A stretch of DNA of 64,000 bases. It comes from an uncultured Ignavibacteriota bacterium (lineage in GTDB: Bacteria > Bacteroidota > Ignavibacteria > UBA10030 > UBA8401). Position 1 is the stretch's first letter. Every line of letters starts with the position of its first letter. The position numbers were made by a program, and so were the translations under genes. Below are positions 1 through 9,090 of the stretch, in pieces. The notes beneath the pieces were generated by a model that saw nothing but the letters and a program-made list of their open reading frames with translations, made no database searches and was not told where the DNA came from. The stretch is from positions 124,001 through 188,000 of the forward strand of contig CAISDA010000020.1 in the NCBI GenBank assembly GCA_903884005.1, written 5' to 3'.

Positions 1-1095
1 CTCGGCCGGCTGTCGGAGTATCAGCTCGGTGCCCGCATGCATGGCAAATATCACGGCGATCATGCGATCATAAAAAAGGCGCTCAATAAAACGGGAGACT
101 CGCTCGCCGACGCGATCTCGAAAGTGGCCGGATCGGTAACCAGCCTGCGTGAAGCGATAACAAACATCTCGGAGAAGGTCGAATCGGTCTCCTCGGGCGC
201 GTCGGAGCAGGCCCGGGCGATCGAAGAGACATCCGATACTCTCAGGAAGCTCTCCGTCACCTTTCAGCAGGCGGTGTCGAACACGGAGGAAGCGCAGCGA
301 AATATTCAGCGATCCTGTACATCGATGGTGACGGCAAAAGATGTAATGACAAGGATGATGGACGCGATGGGCGAGATACGGTCGGCCTCGGACAGCACGG
401 CAGCGATTGTACAGGAGATCAACGCCATTACGACACAAACCGACGTGCTTGCATCGAGCGCCGCCGGTAAAGCGGCGAAGGTGCGATCATCGGCGGGAGC
501 GTTCGGCGTCGTGGCGTCCAAAATTGGCAGCCTTTCCGTCTCATGCAGGGAGGCGGCGGTTGCGTTGAAAGTGTTGTTGAAGGCAAATACCGCAGAGCAA
601 TCGGTGCAGGAAAATGATCAGTTGCAGTCTCTTATCGACAACCTTAACAAGATCGCGAAGGTTTCCAATTTCCTCGGCCTCAACGCCTCAATTGAGGCGT
701 CGCATGTAGAGGCAGCCGGCGAAGCGTTTGAACTGCTTACGGAAGAAGTGCGTCAACTGGCGCAGCGGTCGGCTTCCTCGGCAAGGAAAACTGAACTCTT
801 GATCAATCAATCCATCGAGTTGGCGAAAAAGGGACAGCAGATCACGGAGGAACTCGGTGGCCATATGGATGTCACGCTGGAGGCCACGAAGAATGTCGAA
901 CGGATGACCGAAGAGATCGCAATTGCGACGAACGACAGCGCGAGCCGGGTCGAAGAGATACATCAGGCCGTTCGGGATATCAACGGCGTGACGATACGTA
1001 ATGTTACGGCCGCTCGTGAATCGATGGCGGCGATCACCGATCTCAAGGGGCAGTCTGCCGCATTGGATGCGCTGGTGAAAAAATTCCAGTTCTAA
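1..1095 (+). CDS. Methyl-accepting chemotaxis-like signalling protein, C-terminal part (5' truncated by window)
   Basis: The frame is open to base 1, so the ATG at 37 is probably internal and the gene starts outside the window. What remains is almost entirely long helix of the chemoreceptor cytoplasmic type. Numbering from that ATG, residues about 126-182 (INAITTQTDVLASSAAG then GAFGVVASKIGSLS) align without gaps to the receptor hairpin tip. Residues about 200-258 (IAKVSNFLGLNASIEAS then AFELLTEEVRQLAQRS) align to the same tip again. Canonical receptors have one tip with NAAIEAARAGE and GFAVVA-EVR. Here both copies have lost much of it: the first has K where the EAARAGE glutamate should be. 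Coupling to CheA/CheW is therefore doubtful. It converges with murA with only 8 bp between the stops. No ligand-binding domain is visible in the window. Confidence 0.8.
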   Translation, partial: LGRLSEYQLGARMHGKYHGDHAIIKKALNKTGDSLADAISKVAGSVTSLREAITNISEKVESVSSGASEQARAIEETSDTLRKLSVTFQQAVSNTEEAQRNIQRSCTSMVTAKDVMTRMMDAMGEIRSASDSTAAIVQEINAITTQTDVLASSAAGKAAKVRSSAGAFGVVASKIGSLSVSCREAAVALKVLLKANTAEQSVQENDQLQSLIDNLNKIAKVSNFLGLNASIEASHVEAAGEAFELLTEEVRQLAQRSASSARKTELLINQSIELAKKGQQITEELGGHMDVTLEATKNVERMTEEIAIATNDSASRVEEIHQAVRDINGVTIRNVTAARESMAAITDLKGQSAALDALVKKFQF

Positions 1096-1103
1096 CTGTG
1101 CTC

Positions 1104-2366
1104 CTAAAATTCTTCGCCTGCGACCCGCTTTATATCGGCGCCGAGCAGAGTAAGTTTTTTTTCGATCGATTCGTATCCGCGGTCGAGATGGTAGACCCGG
1201 AGCACTTCTGTTTCGCCTTCAGCCCGGAGTCCGGCGAGGATCAATGCGGCCGATGCGCGCAGGTCCGTCGACATCACCTTTGCACCCTCCAGTTTTTTCA
1301 CGCCGCGGATGGATGCGATATTATCATTCAATTCGATGACCGCACCCAGACGCACGAGTTCGGGCACGTGCTTGAACCGGTCCGTATAGATCGTATCGAT
1401 GACGGTCGACGGCCCGTGTGCGACGGACATGAGCGAGATCCATTGCGCCTGCATGTCTGTCGGGAATCCGGGATAGACCGATGTGACAATATTCACGGGC
1501 GTTATTTTTTTCGGCGCTTCGATCGTGATGGACGATTCGCCGATCGTCAGCTTTGCGCCGGCGTCGATCAGGCGGGATGTTACAGCCGAAAGATGGGACG
1601 GATCGCATTTGTCGACGATGATCTTTCCGCCGCACATTGCTCCCGCCACGAGCATCGTGCCCGCCTCGATCCGGTCGGGGATGGTGGAACAATTGGCCGG
1701 ATGGAGCGCGTCCACGCCTTCTATTTCGAGCGTCGTGGTGCCGATGCCGTGGATCCTGGCTCCCATGGCGACCAGGAATTGCAGCAGATTGGTAATCTCC
1801 GGTTCAATTGCCGCATTCTCGATCTGTGTCGTTCCCTTGGCGAGCACCGCTGCCATGGCGATATTGCCGGTTGCCCCGACAGACGATACGGAGAATGAAA
1901 TGCGCGTGCCCTTCAGCCGTTTGGCTTTGGCGATGATATATCCGCTTTCCATGTCGATCGACGCGCCGAGCTTTTTCAGCCCTTCAAGGTGAAGGTTCAC
2001 CGGACGCGGCCCCCACGCGCAGCCGCCGGGCAATGAGACCCGCGCCTTCCCGTACCGCGCCACCAGGGGGCCCAGCACATAGATCGACGCCCTCATTTTT
2101 TTTACATGTTCGTACGGCGCCTCGAATTTGTTCACACGGAATGTGTTGACCTTCAGCGTCGTTCCCGCGCGTTCGGTGGTCACCCCCATTGTTTGCAGAA
2201 GCTTCGACATTGTGGCCACATCGCGCAGCTCGGGAGTATTGGAGAGTTCGTAGTTGCCGCTTGCGAGCAATGTGGCGGGCATCAGCGCAAGGGACGCGTT
2301 CTTTGCCCCGCCGATCGTGACAGTGCCGTGCAATTTTTTAGTGCCTTGAATGATAAATTTATCCAC
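1104..2366 (-). CDS. murA: UDP-N-acetylglucosamine 1-carboxyvinyltransferase MurA
   Basis: Catalyses the first committed step of peptidoglycan synthesis, moving enolpyruvate from PEP onto UDP-GlcNAc in the cytoplasm. The 420-residue length is normal for MurA. Lys22-Asn23 lie in GGAKNAS, and the fosfomycin-target cysteine is Cys116 in PGGCAWGPRPV. The start is a GTG: the minus strand reads AGAAGGATGT a few bases upstream, a good ribosome-binding site, and the protein begins MDKFIIQG as in homologues. The gene follows the homocysteine methyltransferase-domain gene by 47 bp in the same direction, so the two may be co-transcribed. Confidence 0.97.
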   Translation of the reverse strand: MDKFIIQGTKKLHGTVTIGGAKNASLALMPATLLASGNYELSNTPELRDVATMSKLLQTMGVTTERAGTTLKVNTFRVNKFEAPYEHVKKMRASIYVLGPLVARYGKARVSLPGGCAWGPRPVNLHLEGLKKLGASIDMESGYIIAKAKRLKGTRISFSVSSVGATGNIAMAAVLAKGTTQIENAAIEPEITNLLQFLVAMGARIHGIGTTTLEIEGVDALHPANCSTIPDRIEAGTMLVAGAMCGGKIIVDKCDPSHLSAVTSRLIDAGAKLTIGESSITIEAPKKITPVNIVTSVYPGFPTDMQAQWISLMSVAHGPSTVIDTIYTDRFKHVPELVRLGAVIELNDNIASIRGVKKLEGAKVMSTDLRASAALILAGLRAEGETEVLRVYHLDRGYESIEKKLTLLGADIKRVAGEEF

Positions 2367-2413
2367 ACGTACATCCTTCTTAAAAATGAACTGCAGTGAC
2401 GTCTGGCTGACTG

Positions 2414-3334
2414 CTATTTTCCGTTGCGCGTTGTGACAAGCTCCCGTATCGTGCGGATATGGTCGGGGCCCGTGCCGCAGCAGCCGCCGATAATATTCAC
2501 GCCAAGATCAAGGAGCCGTTCGGCCTTCGGCCTGATGATGTCCGGAGTTTCGTGATACACGGCGACGCCGTCCGTCATCACCGGCATTCCCGCATTGGCC
2601 TTTGCCAGGATCGGCTTGTCCGTCAGCGGACGCATGGCGCCGATAATGCCGATCATTTCATCGAACCCGTTGCCGCAATTCGCGCCAAGCACATCGGCGC
2701 CCGCATCCGTCAGTGCGCGCACCGCATCTTCCACAGACACGCCCCACATGGTCGAGAATGAACTTCCATGCTGTTCGAATGTCATCGTCGCGATCACCGG
2801 AAGCGCCGAATGTTCTTTTGCGGCACGGACCGCCAGAAGCGCTTCCTCGATCGCCATCATCGTTTCAACCTGAATCACGTCGACGCCGGCCGCGGCGAGC
2901 GCGGCGATCTGCTCGGCGAATGCCTCGTACACATCCGCTTCCAGGGCATCGCCGACCGGTTCGAGCATTGTGCCGGTCGGGCCGACGGATCCGCTGATAT
3001 AGAGCACGCCGTTCCTGCCGTTCGAACGGGCGATCTCCATCGCCTCGCGCGCAAGCGCGACCGCATGCGTGCAGAGGTCCTGCAATCTGTGTTCGAGATT
3101 GTGCGAATGCAGCCTGAAGCGGTTGCAGCCGAATGTGTTCGTCTCTATCATGTCGGAGCCGGCCAAAAAATAGTCCGCGTAGATATCACGGATGACCCCG
3201 GGATGCGTGACATTGTATTCTTCCGAACAGCCGCCGGAAGAGATGCCCCGTTTTTGCAGTTCTGTTCCCATTGCCCCGTCACAGACCAGAATTTCTCCGC
3301 CGTGGAGGCGCTGAAGGATCGTTGAATACGTCAT
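2414..3334 (-). CDS. Homocysteine S-methyltransferase-domain protein (MetH N-terminal domain-like)
   Basis: A stand-alone zinc-dependent homocysteine-binding TIM barrel of about 306 residues, the fold of the first domain of cobalamin-dependent methionine synthase and of MmuM/BHMT. The N-terminal signature VCDGAMGTELQKRG is present. The zinc-cysteine motifs are also present: NCGNG mid-protein and GGCCGTGP near the end. I chose the ATG at 3334 (MTYSTILQR) because the 22 residues upstream in the open frame do not resemble the family. The folate and cobalamin domains of MetH are absent and are not encoded next door. The methyl donor (S-methylmethionine, betaine, or a partner protein carrying methyl-cobalamin) cannot be told from sequence. 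It is divergent from kdsA across about 210 bp. Confidence 0.88.
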   Translation of the reverse strand: MTYSTILQRLHGGEILVCDGAMGTELQKRGISSGGCSEEYNVTHPGVIRDIYADYFLAGSDMIETNTFGCNRFRLHSHNLEHRLQDLCTHAVALAREAMEIARSNGRNGVLYISGSVGPTGTMLEPVGDALEADVYEAFAEQIAALAAAGVDVIQVETMMAIEEALLAVRAAKEHSALPVIATMTFEQHGSSFSTMWGVSVEDAVRALTDAGADVLGANCGNGFDEMIGIIGAMRPLTDKPILAKANAGMPVMTDGVAVYHETPDIIRPKAERLLDLGVNIIGGCCGTGPDHIRTIRELVTTRNGK

Positions 3335-3545
3335 GATGATGTGCGTTGAAGGTGATTGATGATATGACACAACTGAATAGTCTATTGAAGGTAAAAACAA
3401 ATTTGCGATGATTCAACCCATTCCGAATCTTTTATGCGAATCTTTTTTGAGAATCGATCAGCGCCGCCCGTGCCCTGCCCCGCAGGCGCGGGCGATGCAG
3501 CCGCTTCTTTCTTTTCCTCCGAAAAATTCCTATTTTAGAAGCACT

Positions 3546-4370
3546 ATGACAAAAGAAATCCGCATACACTCGGTGACGCTCGGCGGGAACATGCCGCTGG
3601 TCGTTATTGCCGGTCCCTGTGTCGTCGAAAACAGAGACATGATCCTCACGACCGCAGAGCGCATCGTCGCCATTGCCGGAGCGCTCGGGATGCCGGTCAT
3701 TTTTAAATCTTCGTACAAAAAAGCCAATCGCACCAGCCTCACGGGGTTCGTCACGATCGGCATGGACGAGGCGCTAAAGATACTGCTGGAAGTGAAAACA
3801 CAGTTCGGCGTTCCCATCCTGACCGATGTGCATTCGCCCGAAGAGATCACGGCCGCGGCGCAGGTTGCCGACGTGCTGCAGATCCCCGCGTTCCTCTGTC
3901 GTCAAACCGATCTGCTGCTGGCGGCGGGCGCGTCGAAGCGCGTCGTAAATATCAAGAAGGGGCAGTTTCTTGCGCCCGAGGACATGAAGCATCCGATCGA
4001 CAAAGTCGCATCGACCGGCAATGACATGATCTGCGTGACGGAGCGGGGCGCTTCGTTCGGTTATCATAATCTCGTTGTCGATATGCGGTCGCTCGCGATC
4101 ATGCGGTCGTTGGGCTATCCGGTGATCCTGGATGCGACGCACTCCGTGCAGCTGCCCAGCGGAGACTCGGGGCGAAGCGGAGGCCAGCCCGAATTTATTT
4201 TCCCGATCGCGCGCGCCGGCGTCGCCGTGGGCATCGACGGACTCTTTCTCGAAACGCATCCGAACCCTGAGGCCGCATTGAGCGATGCGGCAAGCCAGCT
4301 TCCGCTCGATTTGCTGGAGCCGCTCTTGAAACAGATCAAACAAATTGACGAAACAGTGAAAGCCTTTTAA
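3546..4370 (+). CDS. kdsA: 3-deoxy-8-phosphooctulonate (KDO-8-P) synthase
   Basis: Condenses PEP with D-arabinose 5-phosphate to KDO 8-phosphate for the LPS inner core. About 274 residues from the ATG at 3546 (MTKEIRIHS); the longer open frame upstream is not family-like. Recognisable motifs are VIAGPCVVE, KANRTS and DATHSVQLP. The Cys of AGPC occupies the position that is Cys in metal-dependent enzymes (Aquifex type) and Asn in metal-independent ones (E. coli type), so this should be a metal-dependent KDO-8-P synthase. It opens a tightly packed operon with kdsD, whose start overlaps the kdsA stop (TAATG), and the lpt genes. Confidence 0.95.
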   Translation: MTKEIRIHSVTLGGNMPLVVIAGPCVVENRDMILTTAERIVAIAGALGMPVIFKSSYKKANRTSLTGFVTIGMDEALKILLEVKTQFGVPILTDVHSPEEITAAAQVADVLQIPAFLCRQTDLLLAAGASKRVVNIKKGQFLAPEDMKHPIDKVASTGNDMICVTERGASFGYHNLVVDMRSLAIMRSLGYPVILDATHSVQLPSGDSGRSGGQPEFIFPIARAGVAVGIDGLFLETHPNPEAALSDAASQLPLDLLEPLLKQIKQIDETVKAF

Positions 4371-5398
4371 TGCGCGCCCGCCGCAGCGCAACAGCGGCGG
4401 CAGACACAAAGACTATGAGCACAACAGACATTCAGAAAGGCCGCGAGGTGATCCGCATCGAAGCCGCGGCACTGACGGCCTTGGAACAGAAGATCGGCGA
4501 CTCGTTCGCCTCTGCCGTCGAAACGATCTTTGCCTGCAAGGGACGGATCATTGTGACGGGCATGGGAAAATCGGGGCTCGTCGGACGGAAGATCGTTGCG
4601 ACGATGAACTCGACCGGCACCGCGGCGCTGTTCATGCATCCGTCCGATGCGGTGCACGGCGATCTCGGCATGGTCCGATCGGACGACACGGTGATGTGCA
4701 TTTCGAAGAGCGGCGACACGATGGAATTGCTCCAGCTGCTGCCCATGTTCAAGCGCATCGGCGTTCCGGTGATCTCGATGACCGGCGTGCTCTCGTCACC
4801 CCTTGCGAAAGGGTCCGATGTGGTGCTGGACATTTCCGTAGAGGAAGAAGCGTGCCCCATGGACCTGACGCCGACGGCCTCCACCACTGCCACACTGGCA
4901 ATGGGCGACGCCCTTGCCGTGACGCTGCTGGAGAAGCGGCATTTTACGAAAGACGATTTTGCGCGTTTTCATCCGGGCGGCAACCTGGGCAAGCGCCTGT
5001 TGCTGAAGGTGGAAGAATTTATGGCGCAGGGAGACGACATCCCGATCGTGCGTTTGAAGACGTCGCTCCGTGATACGATCCTCGTGATGACATCAAAACG
5101 TCTTGGTGCCGCAATTGTGGTCGATGAGCACGGCAGGCTGCGCGGCATCATCACGGACGGCGATCTCCGTCGCCTGCTGCAAAAAAACACGGATGTTTCG
5201 GGGTTCGTTGCCGAAGAGATCATGTTCACCCGTCCGAAAACCATCGCTCAGGGCGTGCTCGCGGCGCACGCGCTGCAGGAGATGGAATCGTTCAAGATCA
5301 CGCAATTGGTGGTCGTTGACGGCGCCGGGAAACCGGTGGGAATGCTGCACCTTCACGATCTCGTGAATGCTGGTCTGTCGAACGACAATGCGGGGTAG
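4370..5398 (+). CDS. kdsD: D-arabinose 5-phosphate isomerase (KpsF/GutQ family)
   Basis: Interconverts ribulose 5-phosphate and arabinose 5-phosphate, supplying the substrate of KdsA. It has an N-terminal SIS sugar-isomerase domain (GMGKSGLVGRKI, TGTAALFMHP, HGDLGMV, SKSGDTME) followed by two CBS domains in the last third (GAAIVVDEHGRLRGIITDGDLRR). The ATG at 4370 overlaps the kdsA TAA, which suggests translational coupling. An internal ATG at 4415 (MSTTDIQKG) is the alternative start and gives 327 residues, close to E. coli KdsD. No kdsC phosphatase or kdsB follows; the next genes are lptC-lptA-lptB. Confidence 0.94.
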   Translation: MRARRSATAAADTKTMSTTDIQKGREVIRIEAAALTALEQKIGDSFASAVETIFACKGRIIVTGMGKSGLVGRKIVATMNSTGTAALFMHPSDAVHGDLGMVRSDDTVMCISKSGDTMELLQLLPMFKRIGVPVISMTGVLSSPLAKGSDVVLDISVEEEACPMDLTPTASTTATLAMGDALAVTLLEKRHFTKDDFARFHPGGNLGKRLLLKVEEFMAQGDDIPIVRLKTSLRDTILVMTSKRLGAAIVVDEHGRLRGIITDGDLRRLLQKNTDVSGFVAEEIMFTRPKTIAQGVLAAHALQEMESFKITQLVVVDGAGKPVGMLHLHDLVNAGLSNDNAG

Positions 5399-5936
5399 CC
5401 GACGGACATACGCGCTTCTGGCCGCGGCGGGACTGATGCTGTGCGCCGGATGCGAAGAAAAAATCAAGCCTGCGGCCGTCGGAGGCCTGTCGTCCGCATC
5501 CATGCCGACGCAGGAAAGCTGGAACACCACGGTCACATTCACCGATTCGGGCGTCGTGAAGGCGGTACTCACAACAGGACACCTGGCGATGTTCGAACAT
5601 TCGCGCACGACGCTGCTCGATTCGAGCGTGCACGTCGACTTTTACGACGAGCATGGAAAACATTCCAGCGTGCTCACTTCACACTCGGGAAAAGTGGACG
5701 AAGCGACGAACAATCTCGAGGCCGAAGGGAACGTCGTAGTGACGTCCGATAGCGGCGTCGTCGTGCGCACGGAAAAAATGAAATGGGATAATGTGAAACA
5801 GCAGATCCTGTCGGACGAGTTTGTGCGCATCACCTCGTCGAAGGAACAGCTGCAGGGCCGCGGGTTCGAATCGGATCAGAATCTCCGCAACTACAAGGTC
5901 TTTCACGTCACCGGCAGCGTGCAGGCGGCCCAATGA
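5388..5936 (+). CDS. lptC: LPS export ABC transporter periplasmic protein LptC
   Basis: Small envelope protein of the LptBFGC complex that passes LPS from the inner-membrane extractor to LptA. From the ATG at 5388 it begins MRGSRRTYALLAAAG and ends its signal with LMLCAGC, a lipobox, so it is predicted to be lipid-anchored rather than TM-anchored as in E. coli. The body has the LptC pattern: a short beta-jellyroll with DSSVHVDFYDEHGKHSSVLTS and LEAEGNVVVTS. It overlaps the end of kdsD by 11 bp, and its stop overlaps the lptA start (ATGA). The permeases LptF/LptG are not in this window. Confidence 0.88.
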   Translation: MRGSRRTYALLAAAGLMLCAGCEEKIKPAAVGGLSSASMPTQESWNTTVTFTDSGVVKAVLTTGHLAMFEHSRTTLLDSSVHVDFYDEHGKHSSVLTSHSGKVDEATNNLEAEGNVVVTSDSGVVVRTEKMKWDNVKQQILSDEFVRITSSKEQLQGRGFESDQNLRNYKVFHVTGSVQAAQ

Positions 5937-7219
5937 TTGTCATGAGCAAACGCAGCACTCTTGCCGCCGGAATATTCATCATCGTGTGCGCGCTGGGGGC
6001 GTGCCCCATTGCTGCGTCCGCGCTGCAACTGGTGGAACTTCACCATGCAGACAGCCTGGTCGGCAGAACGCTGCCGACCGGCGAGGCAATACGCGAGTTG
6101 AGCGGCAGCGTGCACTTCACCCAGGGCAACGTGCGCGTGTGGTGCGACCGCGCCATACAGCATCTTGTGAAGAACGAATTTGATCTGATCGGCCGCGTGC
6201 GCGTGATCCGCGACACTGTCACGCTCACATCAACAATCGGACACTACTACGGCGCGACGAAACAGGCATACGCCGAACAGGGCGTGCAGCTGAAGACGCC
6301 GAACGTGACGCTGCTTGCCGACCGGGGAACATACTACACCGACGAGCGGCGCGCATTTTTTACGCAGAACGTGCACATCATCGATTCGGCAACGACGATC
6401 GATTGCGATGAGATGACATATTATGAGAACGAGAGAAAATCCATTGCGAACGCCCGCGTCAAGATCGTCAATGCGGGAAACAATGCCACGATGTACGGCG
6501 GCCATCTCGAACACTTCGATGAAACGCACTACAGCAACATGACGATCGAGCCCTCCATGGTGCAGATAGACACAAGCGCCAAGGGCGAGATAGACACGCT
6601 CACGATCAGAAGCACGGTGATGGAATCGTACGACGATTCGACCAAGCGCGTGATCGCGACGGACAGTGTCACCATCGAACGCGCCGAGTTGGCGGCACGC
6701 GCGGGCAGTGTGCGGTATTCGAGGAACGAAGACCGCATCGAAATGAACCGGAAGCCGATCGTGTGGTACGACCGTCACCAGGTCACCGGAGACACCATCT
6801 CGATCTTCCTTGTGAAGAGGCGATTGGAGCACGCGGTCGTTCGTGGACACGCCTTCGCGTTATCTGAGTCGGACAGCGCGTTCCCGCACCGGTTCAACCA
6901 GCTTACCGGCCGGCTGCTGACATTGCGCTTCACAGACAATAAATTGTCGACAGCGGTCGTCGAGCAAAATGCCGTGAGCCTCTATTTTCTGTACGACGGC
7001 GCCGTCGCCAACGGTGTCAATAAGACAAGCGGCGATTATATTTCGATGTCGTTCAAAGACGGCAAACCCGACATCATTCGGATCCTGAAGGGGATTGAAG
7101 GGATGTATTATCCCGAACCGATGATAGAGCGAAACGATCAGGCGTTCAATCTCGACGGATTCGTGCTGCGCACGGACCGTCCGAGAACCGGCACCACGGC
7201 AAAAAGGAGCGGTAGGTAA
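5933..7219 (+). CDS. lptA: LptA/OstA-like periplasmic LPS transport protein
   Basis: Predicted periplasmic beta-jellyroll protein that forms the LPS bridge between LptC and LptD. A signal peptide covers roughly the first 30 residues, ending near AASALQL. The rest has OstA-type repeats ([44 protein letters not shown]). At 428 residues it is more than twice the length of E. coli LptA, as is common for OstA-like proteins of this phylum, so several jellyroll units are likely. Start and stop overlap lptC (ATGA) and lptB (TAATG), which fixes its place in the export operon. Whether it acts as LptA or as an LptA-like accessory is inferred from position. Confidence 0.8.
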   Translation: MIVMSKRSTLAAGIFIIVCALGACPIAASALQLVELHHADSLVGRTLPTGEAIRELSGSVHFTQGNVRVWCDRAIQHLVKNEFDLIGRVRVIRDTVTLTSTIGHYYGATKQAYAEQGVQLKTPNVTLLADRGTYYTDERRAFFTQNVHIIDSATTIDCDEMTYYENERKSIANARVKIVNAGNNATMYGGHLEHFDETHYSNMTIEPSMVQIDTSAKGEIDTLTIRSTVMESYDDSTKRVIATDSVTIERAELAARAGSVRYSRNEDRIEMNRKPIVWYDRHQVTGDTISIFLVKRRLEHAVVRGHAFALSESDSAFPHRFNQLTGRLLTLRFTDNKLSTAVVEQNAVSLYFLYDGAVANGVNKTSGDYISMSFKDGKPDIIRILKGIEGMYYPEPMIERNDQAFNLDGFVLRTDRPRTGTTAKRSGR

Positions 7220-7986
7220 TGGGCGAGACAACAAGGACGGCACTCCGTTCGGAACGACTCATGAAGCGATACAAAAAACGGACCGTGGTCGATGACGTCT
7301 CGGTGCACGTGGAACAGGGAGAAGTTGTCGGCCTGCTCGGACCGAATGGAGCGGGGAAAACGACGACGTTCTACATGATCGTCGGCATGATCCGCCCCTC
7401 CGGAGGCCGGGTGTTTCTCGATGACAAGGACATCACGCGTCTGCCGATGTACAAGCGGGCGCGCGCCGGGGTCGGGTATCTGCCGCAGGAACCGTCCATC
7501 TTTCGCACGATGAGCGTTCGCGATAATATTCTCGCCGTGCTGCAAATGACGCAATTGTCGAAGAAGGAACAGGATGTCCGGTGCGACAACCTCATCGAAG
7601 AATTCGGACTCGGCCACGTGCGGAAAAGCTTGGGGTATGTGCTCTCCGGCGGAGAACGCAGGCGCACGGAGATCGCGCGCGCGCTTGCGACCGATCCGAA
7701 ATTTATTCTGCTGGACGAGCCGTTCGCCGGCATCGACCCGATCGCAGTCGAAGATATCATGAAGACGGTGAAGGGGCTGGCGACGCGGGGCATCGGCGTG
7801 CTCATCACCGATCACAATGTGCACGAGACGCTCACGATCACGGACCGTTCCTATCTGTTGTTCGAGGGGCGCATTTTAAAATCGGGAACGGCCGAGCAGT
7901 TGGCCGCCGATCCGGAAGCACGGAGATTGTATTTGGGAGAAACATTCACGCTGGACAGGTACGAGCATACGACGGGTAAAAGTTAA
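7219..7986 (+). CDS. lptB: LPS export ABC transporter ATP-binding protein LptB
   Basis: Cytoplasmic ATPase that powers LPS extraction from the inner membrane. The Walker A motif is [10 protein letters not shown] (about residues 41-50). The ABC signature [15 protein letters not shown] is followed by Walker [13 protein letters not shown], and the LptB-type H-loop is [10 protein letters not shown]. Length (255 residues) is slightly above E. coli LptB because of a short N-terminal extension. The ATG overlaps the lptA stop. Its permease partners must be encoded elsewhere. Confidence 0.96.
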   Translation: MGETTRTALRSERLMKRYKKRTVVDDVSVHVEQGEVVGLLGPNGAGKTTTFYMIVGMIRPSGGRVFLDDKDITRLPMYKRARAGVGYLPQEPSIFRTMSVRDNILAVLQMTQLSKKEQDVRCDNLIEEFGLGHVRKSLGYVLSGGERRRTEIARALATDPKFILLDEPFAGIDPIAVEDIMKTVKGLATRGIGVLITDHNVHETLTITDRSYLLFEGRILKSGTAEQLAADPEARRLYLGETFTLDRYEHTTGKS

Positions 7987-8073
7987 TTCACTATATCATC
8001 TGTGCACCGAGGCACGTACGGGCAGCCGCAGGGCGGCCGCGCATGAGCCTCATGCAGGAAAGCGAAAAATTCT

Positions 8074-9090
8074 ATGGTTGTTGTTGTCGAACAAAATTCG
8101 TCCGAAAAGTTGATCGAGGGCATCATCAAAGTGCTGAACGATTTCGGATTCGATGTGCACAGGTCCACGGGCATGAACCAGACGGTGCTTGGCGCCATCG
8201 GGGTGCAGCCGGATTTCGATCTGCGCCAGCTTGAAGTGCTGCCCGGCGTGGCGCATGTCTACCGGATCACCGAGCCCTATAAGCTCGCCAGCCGTTCATT
8301 CCATCCCGAGCCGAGCCGCTACCAGATCGGCGGTACGGTTATCGGAGGGGACGCGATCGTCGTCATGGCGGGGCCGTGCTCGGTTGAAAGCGAAAAACAG
8401 ATATTCGCGATCGCCGAATGCGTCGCAAAGAGCGGCGCGACATTCCTGCGGGGCGGCGCGTATAAACCCCGTTCCTCGCCCTATGCGTTCCAGGGACTCG
8501 GCGTTGAAGGGCTGCGATTGCTCCGGCGCGCGGCCGATGCGTTCGGCCTGAAGACCGTCACCGAAGTGATGGACAGTTCCCAGATCGAGTCGGCGCTCGA
8601 ATTTGCAGACATCATTCAGGTCGGCGCCCGTAACATGCAGAATTATACGTTTCTACGGGAACTCGGCAAGATACAGACGCCTGTCATGCTCAAGCGCGGC
8701 CTCGCAGCGACGTTCGAAGAGTGGCTCATGTCCGCGGAATATATTCTTTCCGGCGGCAATAAACACGTGATGCTGTGCGAACGCGGCATCCGCACGTTCG
8801 AGCCGTCGACACGCAACACGATGGATATCGGGGCGATACCGATGATCCATTCGCGGAGCCATCTGCCGATCATCGCCGATCCGTCGCACGGTATAGGCAT
8901 ACGCACGAAGGTGATGCCGATGGCGCGGGCAGCTGTTGCCGCCGGCGCCGACGGGATCATCGTCGAGGTCCATAACGATCCGGACCACGCAAAATCGGAC
9001 GGCGCACAATCGCTCTTTCCTGAACAGTTCACCGAGATGATGGGACAGCTCAGCGCCATTGCCTCTGTCATAGGAAGAACCATTGCATGA
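8074..9090 (+). CDS. aroF: 3-deoxy-7-phosphoheptulonate (DAHP) synthase with N-terminal regulatory domain
   Basis: First enzyme of the shikimate pathway, condensing PEP and erythrose 4-phosphate. Residues about 1-70 form the ferredoxin-like/ACT-like domain of the Thermotoga-type enzyme (MVVVVEQNSSEKLIEGI ... VLPGVAHVYRI). The TIM barrel follows with MAGPCSVESE, GGAYKPRSSPYAFQG and DPSHGIG. The N-terminal domain usually confers feedback inhibition by tyrosine or phenylalanine. The gene lies 87 bp after lptB and overlaps tyrA by 4 bp (ATGA). It is a distant homologue of the kdsA product in the same gene string: both are PEP-aldose phosphate synthases with a GPC metal-ligand motif. Confidence 0.95.
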   Translation: MVVVVEQNSSEKLIEGIIKVLNDFGFDVHRSTGMNQTVLGAIGVQPDFDLRQLEVLPGVAHVYRITEPYKLASRSFHPEPSRYQIGGTVIGGDAIVVMAGPCSVESEKQIFAIAECVAKSGATFLRGGAYKPRSSPYAFQGLGVEGLRLLRRAADAFGLKTVTEVMDSSQIESALEFADIIQVGARNMQNYTFLRELGKIQTPVMLKRGLAATFEEWLMSAEYILSGGNKHVMLCERGIRTFEPSTRNTMDIGAIPMIHSRSHLPIIADPSHGIGIRTKVMPMARAAVAAGADGIIVEVHNDPDHAKSDGAQSLFPEQFTEMMGQLSAIASVIGRTIA

